From assembly GCA_022571295.1 (NCBI GenBank), contig JACZYA010000004.1, forward strand, positions 1 to 55,995: a stretch of 55,995 nucleotides of DNA. The letters are read 5' to 3'. The notes under the pieces were generated by a model. It saw only the letters and a program-made list of their open reading frames with translations. It was not told the DNA's origin and made no database searches. The translations under genes and the position numbers were made by a program. The stretch comes from Acidobacteriota bacterium (GTDB lineage: Bacteria > Acidobacteriota > Terriglobia > Acidiferrales > 2-02-FULL-67-57). Each line of letters opens with the position of its first letter. The first letter of the stretch is position 1. Shown here piece after piece: positions 38,848 to 48,567 of the stretch.

Positions 38848-39801
38848 ATGGTGCCAACGCAGACCGCAGAGCAACTGGCCGAGTTGCAGCGCGCCCTCGG
38901 CAGCGTCATTCGAGGCAAGGATGACGTAATCCGTCTGGCGTTGGTGGGGCTGCTGGCGCGGGGGCATCTACTGATCGAAGACGTGCCCGGCGTGGGCAAG
39001 ACCCTGCTGGCGCGCACACTGGCGCGCTGCCTCAACTGCACCTTCCATCGCATCCAGTTCACCTCCGACCTGCTGCCCAGCGACGTGATCGGCGTCTCCG
39101 TCTTCAACCAACACCAGCAGAGCTTTGAGTTCAGACCGGGGCCGGTATTTGCCAACGTGGTGCTGGCCGACGAAATCAACCGCACCACTCCCAAGACCCA
39201 ATCGGCGCTGCTGGAGGCGATGAACGAGCAGCAAGTGACGGTGGACAACCACACCCACCCGCTGCCCCAGCCCTTCCTGGTGCTGGCCACCCAGAACCCC
39301 ATCGAGCACCACGGCACCTATCCGTTGCCCGAGTCGCAGCTCGACCGCTTTCTGCTGCGCCTGCGCATGGGCTACCCCAGCGCAGAAAGCGAGAAGGAAA
39401 TTCTCCGCGCGCACGGCGACTCCCGCGAGCCACTGGAAAACGTGCAACCGGTGATGACGGCGGAAGAAGTCCTGCGCATGCAGGAGGAGGTGCGGCGGGT
39501 GCGGGTGGACGACGCGCTGATGGACTACGTGCTGGCGCTTACGCAGCGCACGCGCGCCAACGAACACCTCAGCCTGGGAGTGAGCCCGCGCGGAACACTC
39601 ATGCTCTACCGGGCCGCGCAGGCGCGCGCCTTCCTGGAAGGACGCGACTTCTGCGTACCGGACGACATCAAGCAACTGGTGATTCCGGTGTTTGCCCACC
39701 GGGTGGTGGTCAGCACCCGTTACACTTCCACGCTCCGCAAAGCCGACCAAGCCGAAGCCATCCTGCAGGAAATCCTCGACTCGGTTGAAGTTCCGCTGTG
39801 A
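38848..39801 (+). CDS. MoxR family AAA+ ATPase
   Basis: GHLLIEDVPGVGKTLLARTLARCLNCTFHRIQFTSDLLPSDVIGVSVF..., NVVLADEINRTTPKTQSALLEAMNEQQVTVD, LATQNPIEHHGTYPLPESQLDRFLLRL. Confidence 0.95.
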   Translation: MVPTQTAEQLAELQRALGSVIRGKDDVIRLALVGLLARGHLLIEDVPGVGKTLLARTLARCLNCTFHRIQFTSDLLPSDVIGVSVFNQHQQSFEFRPGPVFANVVLADEINRTTPKTQSALLEAMNEQQVTVDNHTHPLPQPFLVLATQNPIEHHGTYPLPESQLDRFLLRLRMGYPSAESEKEILRAHGDSREPLENVQPVMTAEEVLRMQEEVRRVRVDDALMDYVLALTQRTRANEHLSLGVSPRGTLMLYRAAQARAFLEGRDFCVPDDIKQLVIPVFAHRVVVSTRYTSTLRKADQAEAILQEILDSVEVPL

Positions 39802-39846
39802 AATGACCCTGAAATACGTCGTAGCAGACGGAAACGGCGCCAGACC

Positions 39847-41262
39847 ATGAAATCAGAGTCCCGTTTGCTGGCACTGGCTGCGCGCTTTCCGGTGGTGGAG
39901 CGCTGGTATCGTTCCGTCGGCATCGACCCCAAGACGCACGACTTCAGCGGCGCCAAGAATTTCCTGTTGTCACTACTGCTGCTGGGCGTATCGCTGGTGC
40001 TGGCCCTGAACGGAGCCGCCGCCTTCGAGCGCGGGCACAAGCAGTTGATGGTGGTCTATCATGCGCTGGCGCTCGCCCTCGCTTTCTTTGTGGCCGTCCG
40101 ACTGGTGCCCCGGCTGGCCGCGGGCACCCCGCTCCGGTGGCTCTTCTACCAGGTAGACTTCAAACTGACCCGGGAGGGCCTGGTCTATCTGGCGGTCACG
40201 CTGGTGCTGGTGATAGCCGCGCTCAACACCGGCAACAACCTGCTGTTCATCGTGCTGGCCAGTCTGCTGGCGGGGATTCTGGTGAGCGGGCTAGTGTCGC
40301 GCATCGTGCTGACCGGAATTGACCTGAGCCTGGAGCTGCCCGAGCACATTTTTGCCCGGCAACCGGTGCGAGCCACGCTCACGCTGCAGAACCATAAGCG
40401 CACCCTGCCGTCGTTCTCCTTGACCGTCAGCGGCGACACCGGCGGCTCCCGCAAGCGCAGGAAGAAAGCTGCGGCAAGCGGCGAAGAACGGAGGGTTTTG
40501 CGCCAGCCGGTTTATTTTCCCTACATCCCGCGCCACCGCAGTTCCGCGCAAGCAGTGGAGCTGACCTTCCCGCGCCGGGGCCGCTACGCGCAGGACGCCT
40601 TCAAAGTGAGCAGCAAGTTTCCTTTCGGGTTCCTGCTGAAGACCCGACAGGTGAAGGCAGCGAATGAGCTCGTGGTGTACCCGCCGGTCGCGCCGACCGA
40701 GGAGTTCTACGAAATTCTGCCGCTGCTGAGTGGCGAGCTGGAAAGCTACTACCGGGGACATGGGCACGACCTCTACTCCATCCGCGACTACCAGCCCACC
40801 GACAGCGCCCGGCACGTGGACTGGAAAGCGACGGCACGAGCGCAGAACGTGAAGGTGCGGGAGTTCGCTCGTGAAGATGAGCGCCGGGTGGAGCTGGTTT
40901 TCGATCCTTACCTGCCCCCGGAAGCTCGCCCCGCCGGCGACGGCGCGAAGTGGGAGGAGCAGTTCGAGCGGGCGGTCGCCTTTTGCGCCTGCCTGGCGTG
41001 GCACTTCTACGAGATTAACGCGCAGTTGAAGTTCAGCAGCCCGAAGTTCACCACGCCGGTCGCGCCCGCCACCGACAACATCTACCACGTACTGCGGGAG
41101 TTGGCGTTCGTGGAGCCCGAGTGGGGAGACGACGACGAGTTTCTGGCCCCGCTGGGCCAGGATACCGACACTTTCAAGGTTCTGCTGACGGCGCGGGAGC
41201 GAGGCTCCATCCCCACTACCCTGTGGGCCAATTCCTACGTGGTATTTTTCCAGTCACTATGA
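39847..41262 (+). CDS. DUF58 domain protein (vWA-like)
   Basis: Two TM regions then FPRRGRYAQDAFKVSSKFPFGFLLKTR...LVVYP, HDLYSIRDYQPTDSARHVDWKATARAQNVKVREFAREDERRVELVFDPY. Confidence 0.92.
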   Translation: MKSESRLLALAARFPVVERWYRSVGIDPKTHDFSGAKNFLLSLLLLGVSLVLALNGAAAFERGHKQLMVVYHALALALAFFVAVRLVPRLAAGTPLRWLFYQVDFKLTREGLVYLAVTLVLVIAALNTGNNLLFIVLASLLAGILVSGLVSRIVLTGIDLSLELPEHIFARQPVRATLTLQNHKRTLPSFSLTVSGDTGGSRKRRKKAAASGEERRVLRQPVYFPYIPRHRSSAQAVELTFPRRGRYAQDAFKVSSKFPFGFLLKTRQVKAANELVVYPPVAPTEEFYEILPLLSGELESYYRGHGHDLYSIRDYQPTDSARHVDWKATARAQNVKVREFAREDERRVELVFDPYLPPEARPAGDGAKWEEQFERAVAFCACLAWHFYEINAQLKFSSPKFTTPVAPATDNIYHVLRELAFVEPEWGDDDEFLAPLGQDTDTFKVLLTARERGSIPTTLWANSYVVFFQSL

Positions 41263-42365
41263 CGAGGAAGAAAAACGGCCCAGCCCCTCGCGCCCTGCGG
41301 CAGCGCCTGCTGCGCTGGTTCGACAGAAACAAACGCGAGATGCCCTGGCGGGGGACGAAGGACCCCTACCGGGTGTGGCTGTCGGAAATCATGTTGCAGC
41401 AGACGCGGGTGCCGGTGGTGGTTCCCTATTACCAGCGCTTTCTCCAAGCCTACCCCACGGTGAAGAAGCTGGCGCGCGCCAAGAGCGTTCTGCGTCTGTG
41501 GGCGGGGCTGGGCTACTACCAGCGCGCGCGCAACCTGCATCGCGCGGCGAAAGAAATCGTGCGCAAGCACGGAGGCCGGTTTCCAAAACGGTTGGAAGAC
41601 GCGCTGGCGCTGCCCGGCATTGGCCCCTACACCGCGCGCGCCATCCTCTCGATTGCGTACGGCCAGCCGGTGGCGGTGGTGGACGGCAACGTGGCGCGCG
41701 TACTGGTGCGGCTGTTTTGTTTGACCGAGGCCGAAGTGGACAACCGTCCGGCTTTGCAGCCGTTGGCGGAGCGGTTGGTTTCGCGCCGGCGTCCCGGCGA
41801 CTTCAACCAAGCGCTGATGGAGCTGGGCTCCACCATTTGCCTGCCCAAGATTCCCCGCTGCACGTTGTGTCCGCTGGAGAGGTTGTGCGCGGCGCGACAG
41901 GCCGGCGTGGAGAAGAAGATTCCCCACCGACAAAAAAAACGGCCGCGGCCACGGTTGGAGCTCAAAGTTTTTGTGATCGAGCGAGAGGAAAAAGTCCTAT
42001 TGGTGCGGGAAGCTGGCGGCTACTTTTCCGGCCTGTGGCACTTCCCCTACACAACTGGAAGAAACAAGAGCGGCATTCGAGCCAATGGCTATGAGATTGG
42101 AACAGGCGCGGGGCGGCGGGTGGCGACAGTGGAACACACCACCACCATGCGCGACCTGGTGCTGCAGGTGTATCAGCCGCCCGTGCGTGCGGGGAACCGC
42201 CGCGCGGTGTCAGAGAGCAACCGCCATACCCGCTGGGTGCGGCTGAATCGAGTGCAGCGGCTGGGCGTGGGAGCGGCGACGCGGAAAGTCGCCGCCCTAC
42301 TACAGGAGAAACGACGAAAGCAGCAGCGTGAGGATGTAGCGGGCCGGCAGCGGCCTGCTTCCTGA
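41259..42365 (+). CDS. mutY: A/G-specific adenine glycosylase MutY
   Basis: WFDRNKREMPWRGTKDPYRVWLSEIMLQQTRVPVVVPYYQRFLQAYP, LPGIGPYTARAILSIAYGQPVAVVDGNVARVLVRL, 4Fe-4S CLPKIPRCTLCPLERLC, C-terminal NUDIX-like region. ATG at 41259 overlaps DUF58 stop (ATGA). Confidence 0.94.
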   Translation: MTRKKNGPAPRALRQRLLRWFDRNKREMPWRGTKDPYRVWLSEIMLQQTRVPVVVPYYQRFLQAYPTVKKLARAKSVLRLWAGLGYYQRARNLHRAAKEIVRKHGGRFPKRLEDALALPGIGPYTARAILSIAYGQPVAVVDGNVARVLVRLFCLTEAEVDNRPALQPLAERLVSRRRPGDFNQALMELGSTICLPKIPRCTLCPLERLCAARQAGVEKKIPHRQKKRPRPRLELKVFVIEREEKVLLVREAGGYFSGLWHFPYTTGRNKSGIRANGYEIGTGAGRRVATVEHTTTMRDLVLQVYQPPVRAGNRRAVSESNRHTRWVRLNRVQRLGVGAATRKVAALLQEKRRKQQREDVAGRQRPAS

Positions 42366-42382
42366 GAGGTGTAACTGCGGCG

Positions 42383-44578
42383 ATGGCTGCCACGACTCCT
42401 GCCACGACAGCGAAAGTTGTCCACCGCTATTTCGAAGTCTCGCTCTTCCTGCTGGTGACGGTGGGGTTCCTGGCGCTGGCCAGCACGGGCCAACTGGACG
42501 TCCCGACGGTGCTACTGGTGGGCGGAGCGCTGGTGGTGAAAGCGCTGCGGTACCGGCGGCAGTCGGAGCCGGAGCTCAACCCCAAGTCGGTGACCCAGCT
42601 GGCATGGTTTTACTCAGTCTTCTACTTCTTCGACCTCTACCTGCTTTCGCAGAACTTCCTGCTGGCCACCTCGCACCTGGTGCTGTTCATCGCGATGGTG
42701 AAGATTTATTCCGCGCGCAACAACCGCGACTACCTGTGGCTGGCACTGGTGGCTTTCATGGAAATCCTAGCCGCCGCCACACTCACGGTGGACGCCACCT
42801 TTCTGGCGTTCTTCTTCCTCTTTCTGCTGCTGGGGATTTCCACCTTCGTCAGCTTCGAAATCAAGCGCAGCGGCGAGGCCTGCGCCGCCTCCGCGCCGCG
42901 CGCCGGCGATGCTGCGCTGGCACAGCGCTTGCCGCAATCTTTGCTGCTGACTTCGTGGGGCGTGGCAGTAGCGGTGCTGGCGCTGGGAACAGTGATTTTC
43001 TTTCTGTTGCCGCGCTTGAGCGCGGGCTACTTCAGCGCCTATGGGGTCCAGCCCGAGCTCATCAGCGGTTTTTCCGATCAGGTGTCGCTGGGCGACATCG
43101 GCAGGATCAAGCGCAACCGAAGCGTGGTGATGCGGGTGAAAACCGAAGAGGGCGACTCGCGCGCGCTGGAAGGATTGCGCTGGCGCGGCCTGGCGCTGGC
43201 GCACTTCGATGGCCTGCGCTGGTACAGATTGCCGGAGCGCCCCCGCATCCTGCACGGCCGGGCCGACGGGAGCTTCAACCTGCCGCTGCGCCCCCTGCCG
43301 AGCGCGACCCGCCGCCAGCTTCACTACCGGATCCTGCTGGAGCCGATCACCACCGACGTTTTGTTCGCCGCTTCGGTGCCGGTGGCGTTGCGCGGGCGCT
43401 TCCGCCTGCTGGGCATCGACAACACAGGCTCGCTGCGGCGGGTTCAGCGCGGCTTCGGGCTGGTGGGCTACGATGTGGTCTCCGACGTAGGCCAGCCCTT
43501 GCCGGATGAGTTGCGCGCCGCGGGGACTGACTACTCCCAATACCTTCGGGAAAACTATTTCCAGTTGCCCGAACTCGACCCGCGCATCGCCGAGCTGGCG
43601 GCGGAGTGGGCCTCCGAGTTCAATACCGCCTACGACAAGGCGGCGGAGCTGGAGCGCCGCTTGCGCACCGAGTTCGGTTACACGCTCGACCTGCCGGAAA
43701 AGCGCGAAGCCGACCCGGTGGCTTCTTTCCTGTTCGAGCGGCGCAAAGGCCACTGCGAATACTTCGCTGCTTCCATGACGGTCATGCTGCGCACCCTGAA
43801 CGTGCCCGCGCGCCTGGTGAACGGGTTCCTGACCGGCGAGTACAACGAAGTGGGGGAAAACTACATTGTGCGCGCGGCCGATGCCCACACCTGGGTGGAA
43901 GTATTCTTCCCCGACATCGGCTGGGTGGAGTTCGACCCCACGCCGCCCGACCCCAACGCCCGACAGCGAAGCTGGTGGACAACGGTGCAGCACTACTACG
44001 ACGCCTTCGACCTGTGGTGGGACGAGTGGGTGATCAACTACGACCTCAGCCAGCAGATGCGGCTGGGCCGGCGCCTGAACCGCAGCGTCTCCCTCTGGTC
44101 ACGAAATGCGCGGCGCTGGTTCCGGCGGCAGCGGCAGGCGCTCACTGCTGAGATTAACCAAGTGGGGGAGAATGTGGTGGAAAGTCCCTACACCGCCCCG
44201 GCGGCGCTGGCCCTGGCGCTGGGAGTAGTGCTGCTGTTGCGGGGAGGCGAATTGCGCGACCGGCTGCGCGAGTGGTGGCTGCTCCGCCGGGGCAGGCAGC
44301 GCGCGCTCTCCGCCTCCGAAGCGACGTTGACCTACCAGCACCTGCTGCGCGCGCTCAAGCGCAAGGGCTACCGCAGGAGCCTTGCCCAAACACCGCTGGA
44401 GTTTGCCGCCGCGCTTCCCCCGCCGGAACTCGCCCTCCAAGTCCGGGACTTCACGCAACTCTACAACCACGCGCGCTTCGGGCAGGCTCCGGCTGAATCG
44501 GTGCAGTTGCTCGACCTGCTGCGCAGCATCCAAACCTGGAAACCCAACCGCAAGCAACCGCCACAACACTCTGCCTGA
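42383..44578 (+). CDS. TgpA-type transmembrane transglutaminase (DUF3488-transglutaminase-DUF4129)
   Basis: N-terminal multi-TM, ADPVASFLFERRKGHCEYFAASMTVMLRTLNVPARLVNGFLTGEYNEVGENYIVRAADAHTWVEVFFPDIGWVEFDPTPP (C..H..D triad), C-terminal DUF4129-like. Confidence 0.93.
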   Translation: MAATTPATTAKVVHRYFEVSLFLLVTVGFLALASTGQLDVPTVLLVGGALVVKALRYRRQSEPELNPKSVTQLAWFYSVFYFFDLYLLSQNFLLATSHLVLFIAMVKIYSARNNRDYLWLALVAFMEILAAATLTVDATFLAFFFLFLLLGISTFVSFEIKRSGEACAASAPRAGDAALAQRLPQSLLLTSWGVAVAVLALGTVIFFLLPRLSAGYFSAYGVQPELISGFSDQVSLGDIGRIKRNRSVVMRVKTEEGDSRALEGLRWRGLALAHFDGLRWYRLPERPRILHGRADGSFNLPLRPLPSATRRQLHYRILLEPITTDVLFAASVPVALRGRFRLLGIDNTGSLRRVQRGFGLVGYDVVSDVGQPLPDELRAAGTDYSQYLRENYFQLPELDPRIAELAAEWASEFNTAYDKAAELERRLRTEFGYTLDLPEKREADPVASFLFERRKGHCEYFAASMTVMLRTLNVPARLVNGFLTGEYNEVGENYIVRAADAHTWVEVFFPDIGWVEFDPTPPDPNARQRSWWTTVQHYYDAFDLWWDEWVINYDLSQQMRLGRRLNRSVSLWSRNARRWFRRQRQALTAEINQVGENVVESPYTAPAALALALGVVLLLRGGELRDRLREWWLLRRGRQRALSASEATLTYQHLLRALKRKGYRRSLAQTPLEFAAALPPPELALQVRDFTQLYNHARFGQAPAESVQLLDLLRSIQTWKPNRKQPPQHSA

Positions 44579-44650
44579 AAGCGCGCAGGTTACGGGCGAG
44601 AGCATCCTAAGCAGGCAGGAAAGGATTCCCGGAAGGGAGAGCTTGCCGGG

Positions 44651-45232
44651 CTAGCTGGTGAAATAGTCGGGCGCGTTGCCGGGCTTCCACTTGATGTTGC
44701 AGCCGATGCTGGGCTTCTGTTCTTCCGGCACGGGCTTGCCGGCCAGCACTGCGTCGAGAGCGGCGCGCAGGTCAACGCCGGTGACGGGCTGATCGTTGCC
44801 CGGGCGGCTGTCGTCCATCTGGCCGCGATAGACCAGCTTCCGCTCCCGGTCGAAGACGTAGAAGTCGGGCGTGCAGGCGGCGCGGTAGGCTTTGGCGACT
44901 TCCTGATTTTCGTCGTAGAGGTAGGGGAAGGTGTAGAGGAACTGTTTGGCCTGCTCGGCCATCTTCTCCGGGCTGTCGTCCGGGTGGGCCTCGACGTCGT
45001 TGGAGTTGATGCCCACCACGGCCACGCCCATCTGCTGGTATTCCTCGCACAACTCGGCCAGCTCCGCCCGCACGTGCTGGACGTAGGGGCAGTGGTTGCA
45101 GATGAACATCACCAGCAGGGCGGGGGCGTCCTGGAAGTCGCCGGGCGCCACCACCTTGCCCTGCGTGTCGGGCAGGTGAAACTCAGGAGCCTGCATGCCG
45201 AGTGTGGGCATGGTCGAAGGCGTCATTACCAT
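44651..45232 (-). CDS. Thioredoxin-fold/AhpC-TSA family protein
   Basis: GMQAPEFHLPDTQGKVVAPGDFQDAPALLVMFICNHCPYVQHVRAELAELCEEYQQMGVAVVGINSNDVEAHPDDSPEKM. Confidence 0.9.
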   Translation of the reverse strand: MVMTPSTMPTLGMQAPEFHLPDTQGKVVAPGDFQDAPALLVMFICNHCPYVQHVRAELAELCEEYQQMGVAVVGINSNDVEAHPDDSPEKMAEQAKQFLYTFPYLYDENQEVAKAYRAACTPDFYVFDRERKLVYRGQMDDSRPGNDQPVTGVDLRAALDAVLAGKPVPEEQKPSIGCNIKWKPGNAPDYFTS

Positions 45233-45366
45233 GGCAGTCTGTCCTCTCCTCGTGCAGATCGAAAACCGTTCGCTCGGTAGTATAGCATGCAGATAGGTAG
45301 CCACGGCACACTCGGCTGCCTGTGCTAGAATAGAGTTTCGCATCCGATGGAGCGCAACTTTCCTTT

Positions 45367-46773
45367 ATGGCTAAAGTAGGATTCATCAGTCTGGGCTGCC
45401 CGAAGAACCTCGTGGACAGCGAGGTGATGATGGGCGTGCTGGCCCGGGCGGGCTACGAGATGACGCCGCGCGCGGACGACGCCGACATCCTGGTGGTGAA
45501 CACGTGCAGCTTCATCGAGCCAGCGCGCGAAGAATCGATTGAGACTATCCTGGAGATGGCCGAGCACAAGAAGTTCGGCGCGGCACAGAAGTTGATTGTG
45601 GCCGGCTGCCTGGTAGAACGCTACCGCGAGCAGATTCAGAAGGAAATCCCGGAAGTGGATGCGGTGGTGGGAACCAATGAGCTGGAGCAGATTCTCGAAG
45701 CCTGCCGCGGCACGCTCACTGAGCGCCCGCCGGTGCTGGAGCCCTATCTCTACCACGAGCTGACGCCGCGCCTGACCGCCACCCCGCGCCACTACGCCTA
45801 TATCAAGATTGCGGAAGGGTGCGACCACCCGTGCTCGTTCTGCATCATTCCGCAGTTGCGCGGGGGCTTCCGCAGCCGGCGGTTTGAGTCGGTGGTGCGC
45901 GAGGCCGAGCAACTGACGGCAGCGGGTGCGCGCGAACTGATCCTGATCGGACAGGACACCACCAGCTACGGCGAAGACCTGGGACTGCGCGACGGCTTGC
46001 CGATGCTGTTGGAACGGCTGGCTGGGCTGGATGATGTAGGCTGGGTGCGCTTCCTCTACGTCTATCCCAACCGGGTGAGCCAAAAACTGATCGACACGGT
46101 GGCCGCGCAGCCGAAGCTGGTGCCCTACTTTGACATTCCCTTGCAGCACGCCAGCGCGGCGGTGCTGAAGCGCATGCGACGCGGAAGCCACGGCGATGCC
46201 TTCCTGAAGCTGCTGGAGCGCATCCGGGCCGCGATGCCCGAGGTGGCCTTGCGGACTTCCTTCATCGTCGGCTTCCCCGGCGAAACAGAAAAGGATTTTG
46301 AAACCCTGTGCGACTTCGTGCGCGCCGCCCGCTTCGACCACGTGGGCGTGTTCACTTACTCGGACGAGGAAACATCACAGAGTTATCCCCTGGACGGAAA
46401 AGTTTCCGCGGGTGAAGCGCACCGCCGCCAGCGCCACCTGATGGCGGTGCAGCGGCCGATTGCAGCAGAGAAAAACCGCCAGCGGCTGGGGCAGCGTCTC
46501 ATTGCCTTGCTGGAAGGACCCTCGCAAGAAACCGAGCTGCTGTGGGAAGCGCGGCTGGCGGCGCAAGCGCCTGAGATCGACAGCAAGCTCTACATCAACG
46601 ACTGCGCGCTGGCGGAGATGCCGGCGGCGGGGAGCCTGGTGACGGTGGAAATCACCGAAGCGCGCGACTACGATCTGGTGGGGCGCGTGCTGGACACGCA
46701 GGTCGAAGCTGCACCGGTGCCGGTCCAACAGGAAGCCCCGCCCGCCCTGGTGCAAATTCACGCGGCTCGTTGA
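45367..46773 (+). CDS. rimO: Ribosomal protein S12 methylthiotransferase RimO
   Basis: KVGFISLGCPKNLVDSEVMMG, radical SAM EGCDHPCSFCIIPQLRGGFRSR, C-terminal TRAM domain. Confidence 0.96.
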   Translation: MAKVGFISLGCPKNLVDSEVMMGVLARAGYEMTPRADDADILVVNTCSFIEPAREESIETILEMAEHKKFGAAQKLIVAGCLVERYREQIQKEIPEVDAVVGTNELEQILEACRGTLTERPPVLEPYLYHELTPRLTATPRHYAYIKIAEGCDHPCSFCIIPQLRGGFRSRRFESVVREAEQLTAAGARELILIGQDTTSYGEDLGLRDGLPMLLERLAGLDDVGWVRFLYVYPNRVSQKLIDTVAAQPKLVPYFDIPLQHASAAVLKRMRRGSHGDAFLKLLERIRAAMPEVALRTSFIVGFPGETEKDFETLCDFVRAARFDHVGVFTYSDEETSQSYPLDGKVSAGEAHRRQRHLMAVQRPIAAEKNRQRLGQRLIALLEGPSQETELLWEARLAAQAPEIDSKLYINDCALAEMPAAGSLVTVEITEARDYDLVGRVLDTQVEAAPVPVQQEAPPALVQIHAAR

Positions 46774-46806
46774 ACCGGCGCGGAAGAACGGTTATAGGTA
46801 AGTGGT

Positions 46807-47010
46807 ATGCATTGGCGGTGCCCCATCTGCCGGAAGGCGACCGACACGGAGAGGCACACTGATTTTCCTTTTTGCTCGGAACGCTGTCGGCTAATCGACC
46901 TGGGGAACTGGGCCAGCGAAAAGTATAAAGTGAGCGAGCCCGCGGCCGCTACAACGCAGCCAGAAGACTTGGAGCCGGAGAACCATGAACAACGCAACCG
47001 CCGCACCTGA
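46807..47010 (+). CDS. yacG: DNA gyrase inhibitor YacG (zinc ribbon)
   Basis: CPICRKATDTERHTDFPFCSERCRLIDLGNWASEKYKV: CxxC...CxxxC typical of YacG. Confidence 0.9.
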   Translation: MHWRCPICRKATDTERHTDFPFCSERCRLIDLGNWASEKYKVSEPAAATTQPEDLEPENHEQRNRRT

Positions 47011-47524
47011 GTCGGCCACGCCCACGAAGACAGCGATTCGGCTGGCGACCGCCTTCGGACTGGGCTATGCGCCGGTGGCGCCGGGGACAGCGGGATCGCT
47101 GGGGGGCGTTGGGATATTTGCGCTGTTGCTGTTCACCCTGGAGGGGGTCGCGCTCGACCTGGCCTTCATCGCGGTATCGCTGTGTTTGGTTGCGACGGCC
47201 ATGTGGAGCACAGAACGCGCGCTGCCGCATTGGACCAGCCAAGACCCGTCGGCGGTGGTGATTGACGAAGTACTGGGGCAATTCCTGACTTACGGCGGCC
47301 CGCTGGCAGTAGCCTACGCAGGAGTGGCTGCGGTGGCGCCCACGTGGAAAACTTTGTTGGCCGGGCTTATACTTTTTCGCGCCTTCGACGTGCTGAAGCC
47401 CTATCCGATTCGGCAAAGCGAAGGTGTGCCCGGCGCCGCGGGCGTGGTGCTGGATGATTTTCTGGCCGCGGTCTATGCCGCGCTGGTGCTGGGAGTGCTG
47501 AGTTGGGTCGGATGGCTGGGATAA
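46985..47524 (+). CDS. pgpA: Phosphatidylglycerophosphatase A
   Basis: LATAFGLGYAPVAPGTAGSLGGVGIFALL, PSAVVIDEVLGQFLTY, FRAFDVLKPYPIRQSEGVPGAAGVVLDDFLAAVYAAL. Confidence 0.94.
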   Translation: MNNATAAPESATPTKTAIRLATAFGLGYAPVAPGTAGSLGGVGIFALLLFTLEGVALDLAFIAVSLCLVATAMWSTERALPHWTSQDPSAVVIDEVLGQFLTYGGPLAVAYAGVAAVAPTWKTLLAGLILFRAFDVLKPYPIRQSEGVPGAAGVVLDDFLAAVYAALVLGVLSWVGWLG

Positions 47525-48546
47525 CCACAAAAAAACCCGAGATTGAGCGGGTGGAGCCCGCGGCCGGCATTGCCGGGGGAGAGATTAGCATCCACGGCCG
47601 GGGCTTCAGCGGCGGAGACCACGGACGGCCGCAGGTGAGATTCGGGGGCAAAGAAGCGACCTTGCTGGTGGCCTCGGACGATTTTCTGATCGCGCGGGTT
47701 CCCGAAGGGTCGCCGGATTCCTTGCTGGAAGTGCGCACGCCCAAGGGCGAATCCGACCAGATGGCGATTGAGCTGGGGGTCTCGATTGCCGACAACCTCC
47801 ATCCGGTCGCCAACCCGGTGATTGATCAGGAAGGAAACATCTTCGCCACCGTTAGCGGGGCGCGCGGGCAGAAAGTTCCCATCTCCATTTACAAGTTTGA
47901 TCGCAACTACATCGCCAAGCCCTTCCTGAGCAACCTGGTGAACGCCACCGGGCTAGCGCTGGATGCCGCCGGGAACCTCTACGTCTCCAGCCGGCACGAT
48001 GGGGTGGTCTATCAGGTCACCTCCGACTCCCACAAAACGGTGTACGCGAAAGGAATGGGCGTGGCCACCGGAATCGCTTTCGATGCCGACGAGAACCTAT
48101 TGGTAGGAGACCGCACCGGCACCATCTTCAAGGTGGGCCACGACCGGCAAATTTTTGTCTTCGCCACGCTGGAACCGTCGGTGGCTGCCTACCATCTGGC
48201 CTTTGGCCCCGACCAAGCGCTCTACGTCACCGGGCCCACTACCTCCAGCTACGATTCCATTTACCGCATCGCGCCCAGCGGCGAGGTGGAAGTTTTTTAT
48301 CGCGGCCTGGGACGGCCGCAAGGGCTGGCGTTCGACCAGAAGGGCGAGCTCTACGTGGTGGCTTCGCTGGCAGGCCGGCGGGGCGTGGTTCACTTCCCCC
48401 GGACGGGAGAGCCGAAGCTGGCCATTTCGGGACAGGGCCTGGTGGGGCTGGCGTTCGGCGCGGGCAACCGACTGGTGCTGGCCACCAGCAACACGCTCTA
48501 CCACCTCAACTGGCCGGGCACCGGGGGTACCCGGCCGCGTCCATGA
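47503..48546 (+). CDS. IPT/TIG domain plus NHL/SMP-30-like beta-propeller protein, no evident signal peptide
   Basis: IERVEPAAGIAGGEISIHGRGFSGG (IPT) followed by repeated ATGLALDAAGNLYVSSR, ATGIAFDADENLLVGDR, PQGLAFDQKGELYVVAS propeller blades; start overlaps pgpA stop. Confidence 0.82.
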   Translation: MGRMAGITTKKPEIERVEPAAGIAGGEISIHGRGFSGGDHGRPQVRFGGKEATLLVASDDFLIARVPEGSPDSLLEVRTPKGESDQMAIELGVSIADNLHPVANPVIDQEGNIFATVSGARGQKVPISIYKFDRNYIAKPFLSNLVNATGLALDAAGNLYVSSRHDGVVYQVTSDSHKTVYAKGMGVATGIAFDADENLLVGDRTGTIFKVGHDRQIFVFATLEPSVAAYHLAFGPDQALYVTGPTTSSYDSIYRIAPSGEVEVFYRGLGRPQGLAFDQKGELYVVASLAGRRGVVHFPRTGEPKLAISGQGLVGLAFGAGNRLVLATSNTLYHLNWPGTGGTRPRP

Positions 48547-48567
48547 AGGCGACCGGACCGAGAAAAC

